A stretch of 14,574 nt of DNA from UBA5336 sp964506685 (lineage in GTDB: Bacteria; Pseudomonadota; Alphaproteobacteria; Caulobacterales; Hyphomonadaceae). A program made the position numbers and the translations under genes. Under the pieces are notes generated by a model. The model was not told the DNA's origin. It made no database searches and saw nothing but the letters and a program-made list of their open reading frames with translations. This document shows, piece after piece, positions 5,665-14,016 of this stretch (positions are counted from its first letter, which is position 1; each line of letters opens with the position of its first letter). The stretch covers positions 1 to 14,574 of the forward strand of contig CAZDMQ010000079.1 in assembly GCA_964506685.1 (NCBI GenBank), in the 5' to 3' direction.

Positions 5665-7506
5665 TTTTACAGAACCGCGCTCCTGAGCGCTGTTTCGCTC
5701 TCGCTTGCCCTGCCTGCAATCGCGCAGGATGCCGATACCGAGCAAACCAAGCTGGATACGATCATCGTTGAGGGCTCACGCCTTGACCAGGCCGCCACGG
5801 AAGTGGGCTCCAGCGTGACCATCATCACCGCTGAGGATATCGAGGAACTCGGCTTCGACTTTGCGCTTGACGCGGTCGCCTCTGCGCCCGGCGTGACGAT
5901 CAATTCCAACGGGGCATTCGGCGGGTCCGCCAGCGTGCGCATTCGCGGCGCATCCAGCGAGCAGACCCTGGTCTTGATCGACGGCGTGGCGGTGAACGAC
6001 CCCACATCACCGGGCGGCGGGTTCAACTTTGCCCGCCTCGACACCCAGAACATCGAACGGATTGAAGTGCTCAAGGGCCCCCAGTCCACCTTGTGGGGCA
6101 CAGATGCCATCGGCGGCGTTGTCTCGATCACGACGAAACGCCCGGATGAGGGGCTCGGTGGCAGTGCGTTCGGCGAGTATGGCTCCTTCAACACGTTTCG
6201 CGGCGGCGCATCGATCGGCAACGCCAATGATGTCGGCGACTTCCGTCTCGCTATCGTTGGCACCAGCTCTGACGGCATTTCAAAGGCCGATGAGGACAAT
6301 GGCAATAGCGAGGACGACGCCTATGAGTCGCTGACCCTGTCGGCCAAGGGCGGCCTGAACCTTGGGGGTGATGTGCGCCTGTCTGCTGATGTGCTCTGGA
6401 CCGATGCCGAATCCGAATTCGACATCTTTTCCGGTGGCGCCCAGGGCAGTGTGGCAGACGGCGATGAGGTCAGCGAAACCGAGGAGCTCTCTGCCAACAT
6501 TTCGCTCACAGGCTCGCTCTTCGATGGTCGTCTGGAAAACCTTTTGCTGGTTGGTTATTCCAACATCACACGGGAGAATTTCACAAACGGCGCACCAAGT
6601 TTCAATGCCGAAGGCGACCGGACAATTCTGCGCTACCAGGGAACACTGGGCATCAATGACAGCAATACGCTGGCGTTCGGCGCAGAACGGGAAGATTCGT
6701 CGGCCAATGATGATGACACATCCCTCAACGGGCTTTTCGTGCTCTATGAGTTCGAGCCCACCGAGACGCTGACGCTGACGGGCGGGCTGCGAAAAGATGA
6801 CCATGAACGGTTTGGATCAGAGACCACCGGCCGGTTCGCAGCTGCCTATAATCCCAGTGATACGCTGACCGTGCGGGCGAGCTGGGGTCAGGGCTTCAAG
6901 GCACCGACCATCTTCCAGACGACATTCTTCTGCTGCGGCGCGACCGCGCCCAATGCTGACCTGCAGGCGGAAACCTCCGAAGCCTTCGATATCGGCCTCG
7001 ACTGGCGCTCGCCCGATGGGCGCGCGGAAGCCGGTATCACTTATTTCGAACAGGATACTGAGAATCAGATCGATTTCTCCTTCGCAGTCGGCGGCTACGA
7101 AAACATTGCAGAGGTCGAAAGCCAGGGCGTCGAAGTCTATGCCGCCTATCAGTTGACCGATTGGCTGCGTGTGTCGGCAGATTATGCCTATATCGACGCC
7201 CAGGATGGTGACGGAAAAGCACTCGCTCGCCTCCCGGAACAGTCCGGCGACGTCACGGTATCCGTGGACCCGTCCGGCCCATTCTCCGGCGCCGTCCTGG
7301 TGCGCTATAACGGCGAAGAGCCGAACACGAACGGCACGGCGCTCGACAGCTGGATGCGGGTAGACCTTTCAGGCAGCTACGATCTGAACGAGCGGGTGGA
7401 GATCTTCGGGCGCGTCGAAAACCTGTTTGACGAGGAGTACCAGCAGATCCTTGGCTACGGCACGCCGGACCTGTCGGGTTATGTCGGCGTGCGCTTGCGG
7501 TACTAG
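5662..7506 (+). CDS. btuB: TonB-dependent cobalamin outer-membrane receptor
   Basis: This 614-residue receptor takes up corrinoids across the outer membrane using TonB energy. The start is ATG 5662 with TTGAGGGG about 8 bp upstream. The frame stays open upstream through the riboswitch, but that part is leader RNA. Residues 1-21 are a signal peptide (cleavage AIA/QDA). The TonB box is LDTIIVEGSR (31-40), followed by the plug with ASAPGVTI, RIRGASSEQTLVLIDGV and IERIEVLKGPQSTLWG, then a beta-barrel. The barrel includes the NLFDEEY motif and ends VRLRY, with a terminal aromatic residue as required for barrel assembly. Length matches E. coli BtuB. The riboswitch and the adjacent btuFCD and cob genes support cobalamin as substrate. 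A vicinal Cys-Cys pair (424-425) lies in a probable surface loop. Confidence 0.95.
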   Translation: MFYRTALLSAVSLSLALPAIAQDADTEQTKLDTIIVEGSRLDQAATEVGSSVTIITAEDIEELGFDFALDAVASAPGVTINSNGAFGGSASVRIRGASSEQTLVLIDGVAVNDPTSPGGGFNFARLDTQNIERIEVLKGPQSTLWGTDAIGGVVSITTKRPDEGLGGSAFGEYGSFNTFRGGASIGNANDVGDFRLAIVGTSSDGISKADEDNGNSEDDAYESLTLSAKGGLNLGGDVRLSADVLWTDAESEFDIFSGGAQGSVADGDEVSETEELSANISLTGSLFDGRLENLLLVGYSNITRENFTNGAPSFNAEGDRTILRYQGTLGINDSNTLAFGAEREDSSANDDDTSLNGLFVLYEFEPTETLTLTGGLRKDDHERFGSETTGRFAAAYNPSDTLTVRASWGQGFKAPTIFQTTFFCCGATAPNADLQAETSEAFDIGLDWRSPDGRAEAGITYFEQDTENQIDFSFAVGGYENIAEVESQGVEVYAAYQLTDWLRVSADYAYIDAQDGDGKALARLPEQSGDVTVSVDPSGPFSGAVLVRYNGEEPNTNGTALDSWMRVDLSGSYDLNERVEIFGRVENLFDEEYQQILGYGTPDLSGYVGVRLRY

Positions 7507-7511
7507 CGCCG

Positions 7512-8354
7512 ATGTTGCGGCTGCCGGTCTTGCTCCTGAGTTTCTGGCTTTCGGCTTGCGGCGGTGATCCAACCCCGCCGCAAGCGACCGGAGACAAGCC
7601 CATGCGGATCGTCAGCCTCGACTATTGCGCTGACCAGTATGTGCTGAAGCTTGCGGATGCTGAGCAGATCCTCGCCATCTCCCCCGATGCCGTGGAAGAT
7701 TTTTCCTACATGAAAGACGCGGCGGTGGGCGTCCCGACCGTGCGCCCCATCGCTGAGGATGTGCTTATCCTGAAACCTGATCTGGTCGTGCGATCCTATG
7801 GCGGCGGGCCGAACGCGGCAGCCCTTTTCGAGCGTGCCGGTGTGCCTGTCCTGCAGGTGGGCTGGGCCTCGAATGTTGACAGCGAGGAGATGGGGTCCAT
7901 TCCGTCCCTGATCCTGCATATGGCCGATGGCCTGGGGCAGAGCGCGCGTGGCGAAGCACTTGTCGCCGAATTCAGAAACCGCCTTTCCGCGATTGCCGCC
8001 CGCGGCGACGGCAGGTCGGCCATGTACATGACGCCCGCCGGTGTAACCACCGGGCCGGGCTCCCTCGTCCACGAAATGCTGGTAGCCGCGGGACTGGAGA
8101 ATTTCGAGGCAAGCCCCGGCTGGCGATCATTGCCGCTCGAGCGCCTCGCCTATGAGAAGCCCGACATTGTTGCGGCGGCCTTTTTCGAGAGCCTGACCAA
8201 TCACCCAGATGCCTGGAGTGCGTCCAGGCATCCGGTCGCCCGTGCCCAGCTTGATGGTCCGGAAGTGGTCCCGCTGCAGGGCGCATGGACCGCCTGCGGC
8301 GGCTGGTTCATCCTTGACGCCATAGAGGCGCTTGCGGATGGGGCAACAGAATGA
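7512..8354 (+). CDS. btuF: Cobalamin ABC transporter substrate-binding lipoprotein
   Basis: The 280-residue binding protein captures corrinoids in the periplasm and passes them to BtuCD. It begins 5 bp after the btuB stop with no clear Shine-Dalgarno, suggesting translational coupling. A perfect lipobox LSAC puts the lipidated cysteine at residue 16, so the protein should be membrane-anchored, unlike soluble E. coli BtuF. Family features include MRIVSLDYCADQYVL near the N-terminus, ILKPDLVV, the mid-domain helix region, and LERLAYEKPDIVAAAFFE, all typical of class III (metal-chelate/B12) binding proteins. Its end overlaps btuC by 4 bp (ATGA). Sequence alone would allow a haem or siderophore ligand; the riboswitch operon makes B12 far more likely. 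Confidence 0.9.
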   Translation: MLRLPVLLLSFWLSACGGDPTPPQATGDKPMRIVSLDYCADQYVLKLADAEQILAISPDAVEDFSYMKDAAVGVPTVRPIAEDVLILKPDLVVRSYGGGPNAAALFERAGVPVLQVGWASNVDSEEMGSIPSLILHMADGLGQSARGEALVAEFRNRLSAIAARGDGRSAMYMTPAGVTTGPGSLVHEMLVAAGLENFEASPGWRSLPLERLAYEKPDIVAAAFFESLTNHPDAWSASRHPVARAQLDGPEVVPLQGAWTACGGWFILDAIEALADGATE

Positions 8355-9343
8355 GTCTGGCGCGCTGGCTTACACCAGGCCTGGTTGCGGCAAGCGTCAT
8401 CGCGATCCTCGCAGCCTGCCTTTTGGGGTCGACACCCCTTGCAGCCGAAAGGGTCCTGGCAGCGCTTTTCGGCGGCGCGGAGGCGGGTGACAGGCTCGTG
8501 GTCTGGTCGATCCGTTTGCCCCGCGCACTGGCGGCCTTTCTGGTCGGCGCGGCGCTTGGCCTCAGCGGGGCGGCTCTGCAGGGCCTGTTGCGCAACCCGC
8601 TGGCGGAACCGGGCGTGCTGGGTGTCTCCGCCACCGCATCGCTGGCAGCGACGTTTTCGCTTTATTACGGCTTGGTCAGCCTCAGCGCGTGGATCCTTCC
8701 ACTGGCCGCCATTGCCGGGGCGCTCGCCGCCACCACTCTGCTCGCCGTCGCGGCCATACGCACCCGGTCCGTCGTGACGCTCATTCTGATCGGGGTTGGC
8801 CTTTCCAGCTTCGCCGGCGCGCTGATGAGCCTGCTCATGAACCTTGCCCCCAATCCGTTTTCCCTGTCGGACATGATCAACTGGATGCTGGGCTCGGTCG
8901 CCAATCGCAGCTTTGACGAAATTACACTGGCGCTGCCCTTTATGGGCGCTGGCGCGGCGATCCTTCTGGCGACCCGACGCGGCTTGTCAGCGCTGACCCT
9001 CGGCGAGGAAGCCGCCAGCGGCGTTGGTCTGAACCTCCGCAATCAGCGCATCTTCACAGTCCTCGGCGCCGGTCTCGCCACGGGGGCCTCGGTCGCGCTG
9101 GCGGGTGCGATCGGGTTTGTCGGCATCGTCGCCCCGCACCTGATCCGGCCACTTGTCAGCCATGAGCCGGCCCGCTCACTCATTCCATCGGCGCTGCTGG
9201 CGGGGCTGATCCTGGTGATCGCTGACATTGGCGTGCGGATCATCCCGACAGACAATGAGCTGAAGCTCGGCGTGGTCGCAGCGCTCATCGGTGCGCCCTT
9301 CTTCGTCTGGATCGCCATGCAGAGGCGGGCCGTCCATGACTGA
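8351..9343 (+). CDS. btuC: Cobalamin ABC transporter permease
   Basis: This 330-residue FecCD/BtuC-family permease has about ten hydrophobic membrane segments. Canonical motifs are RLPRALAAFLVGAALGLSG with ALQGLLRNPLAEPGVLGVS, the cytoplasmic coupling region GAIGFVGIVAPHLIRPLV with SHEPARSLIPSALL, and the C-terminal TDNELKLGVVAALIGAPFF. Two copies would form the channel with two BtuD subunits. The start ATG overlaps the btuF stop by 4 bp, and the end overlaps btuD by 8 bp. The assignment to B12 within the family follows from the operon. Confidence 0.93.
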   Translation: MSLARWLTPGLVAASVIAILAACLLGSTPLAAERVLAALFGGAEAGDRLVVWSIRLPRALAAFLVGAALGLSGAALQGLLRNPLAEPGVLGVSATASLAATFSLYYGLVSLSAWILPLAAIAGALAATTLLAVAAIRTRSVVTLILIGVGLSSFAGALMSLLMNLAPNPFSLSDMINWMLGSVANRSFDEITLALPFMGAGAAILLATRRGLSALTLGEEAASGVGLNLRNQRIFTVLGAGLATGASVALAGAIGFVGIVAPHLIRPLVSHEPARSLIPSALLAGLILVIADIGVRIIPTDNELKLGVVAALIGAPFFVWIAMQRRAVHD

Positions 9344-10097
9344 GCTCGTTGCCACGGACCTCACCGTGAGCGCGAAAGAGGCCACCCTGGTCGAGCACGC
9401 GAGCTTTCGCTTGTCACCGGGCGAACTCATCGCCCTGCTCGGCCCCAATGGTGCGGGCAAGACCAGCCTGATCCGTGCGAGCCTTGGCCTCGAAAAACCG
9501 AGCGGCGGAACCGCGACCCTCGGCGGCGCCCACACCCGTGGCCTCACGCCGGTCGCGCGCGCGCGCAGCGTCGCTTATCTGCCGCAGATTCGGCCGCTGG
9601 CCTGGCCAAACACGGTGCGCGACGTGGTCGCCCTTGGCCGGTTCAGCCATGGTGCCGCCCTTGGCCGCCTCAAGGGCCGCGACGGCGAAGCGGTCGCGCG
9701 CGCGATCGAGGCTTGCGACTTGGGGCACCTCTCCCATCGCAGCGCCGACACATTGTCTGGTGGGGAGCTCGCCCGCATGCACTGCGCCCGCGCTTTTGCT
9801 GCGGAGGCTCCGCTGCTGGTCGCTGATGAGCCAACCGCGGCGCTCGATCCGCGCCATCAATTCCGCATCCTCGACCTCATCGCGGACTTCGTCGCGAAAG
9901 GCGGCGGCGCACTGGTTGTCCTGCATGACATCCAGCTTGCCGCCCGCTATGCGTCACGCCTGATCTGGATGAAGGACGGATGCATTGTTGCAGACGGTCC
10001 ACCTGCTCAAACGCTGACGGCCGAGCGACTTGAAACCGTCTATGGCATCCGCGCCAGCGTTGAGGGCCTTCGCGTGGACATGGCAGGGTCCGTGTGA
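9336..10097 (+). CDS. btuD: Cobalamin ABC transporter ATPase
   Basis: This 253-residue ATPase powers BtuC. It has Walker A GPNGAGKT (36-43), Q-loop YLPQIRP (Q84), signature LSGGE (140-144), Walker B LLVADEP (160-166) with catalytic E165, D-loop ALD and H-loop H197. I start it at ATG 9336, inside the btuC end (8-bp overlap). The frame is open from 9291, but the extra residues would be btuC antiphase sequence. Its stop overlaps the GTG of cobQ by 4 bp, tying transport and corrinoid assembly into one transcript. Confidence 0.94.
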   Translation: MTELVATDLTVSAKEATLVEHASFRLSPGELIALLGPNGAGKTSLIRASLGLEKPSGGTATLGGAHTRGLTPVARARSVAYLPQIRPLAWPNTVRDVVALGRFSHGAALGRLKGRDGEAVARAIEACDLGHLSHRSADTLSGGELARMHCARAFAAEAPLLVADEPTAALDPRHQFRILDLIADFVAKGGGALVVLHDIQLAARYASRLIWMKDGCIVADGPPAQTLTAERLETVYGIRASVEGLRVDMAGSV

Positions 10098-11581
10098 CGG
10101 CGAAAGCGCTCATGCTTCAGGGGACGGGATCCGATGTCGGCAAGTCGGTGCTCACCGCGGCGCTCTGCAGGATCGCCCGGCGGCGTGGTATGAGCGTCGC
10201 GCCATTCAAGCCGCAGAACATGTCGAACAATGCCGCCGCCTGCGCGGGTGGTGGCGAGATCGGACGCGCCCAGGCGCTGCAGGCGGTCGCGTGCGGTCTT
10301 GATCCTCATACAGACATGAATCCGGTGCTACTCAAACCACAGACCGACCGAACCGCGCAGATCGTTGTCCAGGGCCGCGCCATCGAGGCCTTGGACGCGC
10401 GCGATTACATGGCGCGCCGCGACCGGCTGATGGGCGCTGTCATGGAAAGCTATGAGCGGCTGGCGAGGCGGCACGACCTCATACTGGTCGAAGGCGCAGG
10501 CAGCCCCGCTGAAATCAATCTACGCGCCCGCGATATCGCAAATATGGGCTTTGCCCGCCGCGCCGGCGTACCCGTGTGCCTGATCGGCGACATCGAGAAG
10601 GGCGGCGTGATCGCCAGCCTTGTTGGCACGAAAGTTGTGATCGATGCCGAAGATGCGGCCATGATCGGTGGGTTCCTCGTCAACAAGTTCCGGGGTGACC
10701 CTCGCCTGTTCGATGACGGCGTGACGGAGATAGAAGCCCGCACGGGCTGGCGTTGTTTCGGTGTGATCCCCTGGCTGACGGCCAGCGCGCGTTTGCCAGC
10801 CGAGGACGCCGTGGTGCTCAGTCGCGCAGCATCCGGAAGCCGCGGAGAGCTCAGGATCGCCGCCCCGATGCTCAGCCGGATTGCCAATTTCGACGATGCC
10901 GATCCGCTCAGGCAGGATCCCGCCGTGGATTTCCGCTGGGTGCCGCCAGGCGAGGCGATTCCCCGCGACAGTGATCTCGTCCTACTGTTCGGGAGCAAAT
11001 CCACCCTTGGCGACCTCGCCTTCCTGCGCGCCCAGGGCTGGGACCATGACATCATCGCCCATGCCCGCACGGGCGGCCATGTCCTCGGCATCTGCGGCGG
11101 ATACCAGATGCTGGGGCAGACGATCACGGACCCCGGCGGCGTCGATGGCGCGCCGGGCGAGGCCGCCGGGCTCGGGCTCTTGAACGTGCATACGGTCATG
11201 CTGGGCGCGAAGCGGGTGGCGCCTGTGCGGGCGGTCTGCGCATTGTCCGGCGAGGTGATCAGCGGATACGAAATTCATAGCGGCAGAACGGCCGGGCCAG
11301 ACACCAGGCGGCCGTTCTCGGTCATCGACGGTATCGCTGAAGGCGCCCGCAGCGCGGATGGCCGCGTTGAGGGCACCTACCTCCATGGGGCTTTCGCCAG
11401 CGACAGGTTTCGCCGCGCCTGGCTCGAACGGATTGGCGTGTCGGGCGATCCAGCTTTCAACTATTCGGTCGGCATCGAGCGCGCGCTCGATGACCTTGCC
11501 GATGGCGTGGAGGCGGCTGTTGATATCGATGGATTGCTCGGCCTCGCGCAGCCGCTCGGCTGGGCCCCGGATACGCCATGA
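10094..11581 (+). CDS. cobQ: Adenosylcobyric acid synthase (glutamine-hydrolysing)
   Basis: CobQ amidates the b, d, e and g side chains of adenosylcobyrinic acid a,c-diamide in the cytoplasm, using glutamine and ATP. The 495-residue protein starts with the P-loop-like QGTGSDVGKSVLTAAL and PFKPQNMSNNA, then LVEGAGSPAEINL, GDIEKGGVIASLVGT and FVNKFRGD-like FLVNKFRGDPRLF. The C-terminal glutaminase domain has nucleophile C334 in GICGGYQMLG and H431 in GTYLHGAF. The start is GTG 10094, overlapping btuD by 4 bp. An unusual detail is LLFGSKST, where the family commonly has Pro before GSKST. Its presence means the cell can process incomplete corrinoids or makes the ring elsewhere. Confidence 0.95.
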   Translation: MTAKALMLQGTGSDVGKSVLTAALCRIARRRGMSVAPFKPQNMSNNAAACAGGGEIGRAQALQAVACGLDPHTDMNPVLLKPQTDRTAQIVVQGRAIEALDARDYMARRDRLMGAVMESYERLARRHDLILVEGAGSPAEINLRARDIANMGFARRAGVPVCLIGDIEKGGVIASLVGTKVVIDAEDAAMIGGFLVNKFRGDPRLFDDGVTEIEARTGWRCFGVIPWLTASARLPAEDAVVLSRAASGSRGELRIAAPMLSRIANFDDADPLRQDPAVDFRWVPPGEAIPRDSDLVLLFGSKSTLGDLAFLRAQGWDHDIIAHARTGGHVLGICGGYQMLGQTITDPGGVDGAPGEAAGLGLLNVHTVMLGAKRVAPVRAVCALSGEVISGYEIHSGRTAGPDTRRPFSVIDGIAEGARSADGRVEGTYLHGAFASDRFRRAWLERIGVSGDPAFNYSVGIERALDDLADGVEAAVDIDGLLGLAQPLGWAPDTP

Positions 11582-12525
11582 GCACGTCGGCTCTGATGCT
11601 GCTCGCCTGGGCGGTGGAGGTGTTACTGGGCTGGCCGGACTGGCTTTACCGGCGCATCCGCCACCCTGTCGTCTGGATGGGCACACTGATCACCGCGCTG
11701 GACAAGGCGCTCAACCGGGAAATCTGGTTCCACTCGGCCCGCTATGTGGCGGGCGCTGCAACCACAATCCTCGTTGTGATGCTCACCACAGCCCTTGCAG
11801 CGGGCATTGCCCTCACCCTGCCAGATACGTGGTGGGGCATAGCTCTTGAGGCCGCCTTTGCGTCCAGCCTCATCGCCTCGCGCAGCCTGCATGCCCATGT
11901 CGCCGCCGTCGCGCGCCCCTTGTCAGCTGGCAATCTGACGGGTGCCCGCGCCGCTGTTTCCATGATTGTCGGGCGCAATCCGCATCAGCTCGATGAGCCC
12001 GGCGTGGCGCGCGCGAGCCTCGAAAGTCTGGCCGAAAACGCCAGCGACGGCGTCATTGCACCGCTTTTCTGGGGCGTGGCCTTCGGGCTTGAGGGACTTG
12101 TGGCATACAAAGCGATCAATACGCTGGATTCCATGCTTGGTCACCGAAACGACCGTCACGCCGCCTTTGGAGGTTTCGCTGCAAGGCTTGACGATGTCGC
12201 CAATTTCATTCCTGCGCGCCTCACGGGCTTGCTTATCGCCACAGCCAGCCTGAAACCGACCGCCTTCGGTGTCATGATGCGAGATGCCCACCGCCACCGC
12301 TCACCCAATGCCGGTTGGCCTGAAGCCGCCATGGCCGGTGGCTTACGCATAAGGCTTTCTGGTCCTCGCATCTATGGAAGCGAAGCCACCGAAGAGCCAT
12401 GGTTGAACGGTCGCGCCCAAGATCCGACAGGTCAGGATATCCACGCGGGCCTCGCCCTTTATCGAGGCGCGATGGCGCTCGGCGCACTGCTGCTGATCGC
12501 GCTGGCGTGGGGTCTGAACCGATGA
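11578..12525 (+). CDS. cobD: Adenosylcobinamide-phosphate synthase (CobD/CbiB)
   Basis: This 315-residue membrane protein attaches aminopropanol (phosphate) to adenosylcobyric acid. Hallmarks are RHPVVWMG (residues 28-35), SLHAHV, AVSMIVGRNPHQLDEPGVAR followed by SLESLAENASDGVIAPLFW, YKAINTLDSMLGHRND, ARLDDVANFIPARLTGLL and SPNAGWPEAAMAGGL, with several hydrophobic segments and a final one at the C-terminus. Start and stop both overlap neighbours by 4 bp (ATGA). It works with the CobC product encoded next. The alphaproteobacterial name is used; Salmonella calls this protein CbiB. Confidence 0.95.
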   Translation: MSTSALMLLAWAVEVLLGWPDWLYRRIRHPVVWMGTLITALDKALNREIWFHSARYVAGAATTILVVMLTTALAAGIALTLPDTWWGIALEAAFASSLIASRSLHAHVAAVARPLSAGNLTGARAAVSMIVGRNPHQLDEPGVARASLESLAENASDGVIAPLFWGVAFGLEGLVAYKAINTLDSMLGHRNDRHAAFGGFAARLDDVANFIPARLTGLLIATASLKPTAFGVMMRDAHRHRSPNAGWPEAAMAGGLRIRLSGPRIYGSEATEEPWLNGRAQDPTGQDIHAGLALYRGAMALGALLLIALAWGLNR

Positions 12526-13514
12526 CATTGGACCTGATCCATGGCGGCGCTCTGGATGCCATACGCGCCGCTTATCCCGACGCGCCCGGCCCGTGGATCG
12601 ATCTGTCGACCGGTATTAATCCCTGGCCTTATCAGGATGTATCGGTTTCGCAGTCTTCGCTTGCACATCTGCCCACGCGCGCCGTCCATGGGGCCTGCCA
12701 GCGCGCCATGGCCAATGCCATAGGCGCCGACCCCGAAGCACTTGTCCTCGCGCCGGGCAGCGAACTCCTGATCCGACTACTGCCCGATGTCATCAGGCTC
12801 CGCCGCGTGGCGATCCTGTCGCCGACCTATGGCGATCATGCTACCGTCTGGTGCCGCGCAGGGGCCGACGTGATCGAGACCCCTGATCCCTTGGCGCTTG
12901 CAGATCAAGTCGACGGCGTGGTCGTCACCCATCCCAACAATCCCGATGGCCGCCTTATCGATCCCGTTGCGTTGGAGGTGGCCCGCGCCGCCCTCGCGGC
13001 AAACGGAGGCACGCTGATCATCGACGAAGCCTACAGCGATCTTGTCCCAGAGCATAGCTTCGCGTCCCGAGGCGGCGGCGATGGTCTCATCATCCTGCGG
13101 TCCTTCGGCAAGTTTTACGGCCTTGCCGGCTTGCGGCTTGGTGCGCTGATCGCGCCCCAGCCTGTCCGCAGCGCCATGGCCGATCGCCTCGGCGTCTGGC
13201 CCGTTTCAGGCGCGGCACTGGAGATTGGTGCGCGGGCCTATGCTGACATGGCCTGGCAGTTCCAGACCCGCTCTAATCTCGGCAAGGCATCGGCCCGTCT
13301 CGATACAATCCTCCGCAAAGTTGGTCTCGACCCGGTCGGCGGCACGCCGCTCTTCCGGTATGTCAAAACAGAAAACGCCCATGGCGTTTTTGAGCGACTG
13401 GCTCGTGCCGGGATTTATGTTCGCCGGTTTGCGTGGTCGGCAACGCACCTGCGCATTGGATTGCCCGCAAACCGCGAGGCCGAGCGGCGGCTGGCCAGTG
13501 CGATCAGTCCTTGA
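12522..13514 (+). CDS. cobC: L-threonine-O-3-phosphate decarboxylase (PLP enzyme)
   Basis: CobC (CobD in Salmonella) makes (R)-1-amino-2-propanol O-2-phosphate, the linker between the corrin ring and the lower ligand. The 330-residue class I/II aminotransferase-fold protein has IDLSTGINPWPY near the N-terminus, LAPGSELLIRLLP, VTHPNNPDGR, LIIDEAYSDL (D168) and the PLP-binding lysine K197 in RSFGKFYGLAGLRLG. I start it at ATG 12522, which overlaps the cobD stop by 4 bp. The frame is open from 12399, but that part lies within cobD. It ends convergently with cobP, overlapping by 11 bp. No kinase gene for threonine (PduX) is visible nearby. Confidence 0.92.
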   Translation: MTLDLIHGGALDAIRAAYPDAPGPWIDLSTGINPWPYQDVSVSQSSLAHLPTRAVHGACQRAMANAIGADPEALVLAPGSELLIRLLPDVIRLRRVAILSPTYGDHATVWCRAGADVIETPDPLALADQVDGVVVTHPNNPDGRLIDPVALEVARAALAANGGTLIIDEAYSDLVPEHSFASRGGGDGLIILRSFGKFYGLAGLRLGALIAPQPVRSAMADRLGVWPVSGAALEIGARAYADMAWQFQTRSNLGKASARLDTILRKVGLDPVGGTPLFRYVKTENAHGVFERLARAGIYVRRFAWSATHLRIGLPANREAERRLASAISP

Positions 13515-14016
13515 GGGTCAGCGGCAGACCGGCCACGACGACCTCCACGCGGTCACAAACGCGCGCCACTGCCTGGTTGAGTCGGCCCTGGGCATCCCTG
13601 AATGCGCGCCCCAATGGTGTTTCAGGAACAATCCCCAGACCCACCTCGTTTGATACCAGAATGATCGGTATTGCTGACGCAGCAATTGCCTTGCAAAGCC
13701 GTTCGGTCTCGGTTTCAACATCGCGTCCATTGTGCATCAGGTTTGACAGCCACAGGGTGAGGCAATCAACGACACATACGCCGGTTTGCGCGTCCAACCG
13801 GCCGAGTTCCTCTACAAGATCAAGTGGCGCCTCACGTGTCGACCATCCGGGTCCGCGCTCGTCTTTGTGGCAAGCAATCCGCTCGGCCATTTCATCATCC
13901 CATGCCTCGGCTGTAGCGATGAACACACGGGTCGTTCCCAGCGAGCCGGCAAGTGCGAGCGCCCTGCGGCTCTTACCAGACCTTGCACCGCCAAGAATGA
14001 AATATGACTTCGACAT
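13504..14016 (-). CDS. cobP: Adenosylcobinamide kinase / guanylyltransferase
   Basis: The bifunctional 170-residue enzyme (CobU in Salmonella) phosphorylates adenosylcobinamide and then transfers GMP to give AdoCbi-GDP, the activated substrate of CobS. It has Walker A GGARSGKS (9-16), H50 in RIACHKDERGPGW, matching the His that carries GMP, the Walker B-like VVDCLTLWLSNLM (82-94), and LVSNEVGLGIVPETPLGRAF. It is the only cob gene here on the minus strand and is therefore outside the riboswitch transcript. No Shine-Dalgarno precedes the ATG. A perfect 10-bp palindrome (AGTCGCGACT, 14018-14027) sits 1 bp upstream of it. Confidence 0.94.
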   Translation of the reverse strand: MSKSYFILGGARSGKSRRALALAGSLGTTRVFIATAEAWDDEMAERIACHKDERGPGWSTREAPLDLVEELGRLDAQTGVCVVDCLTLWLSNLMHNGRDVETETERLCKAIAASAIPIILVSNEVGLGIVPETPLGRAFRDAQGRLNQAVARVCDRVEVVVAGLPLTLKD

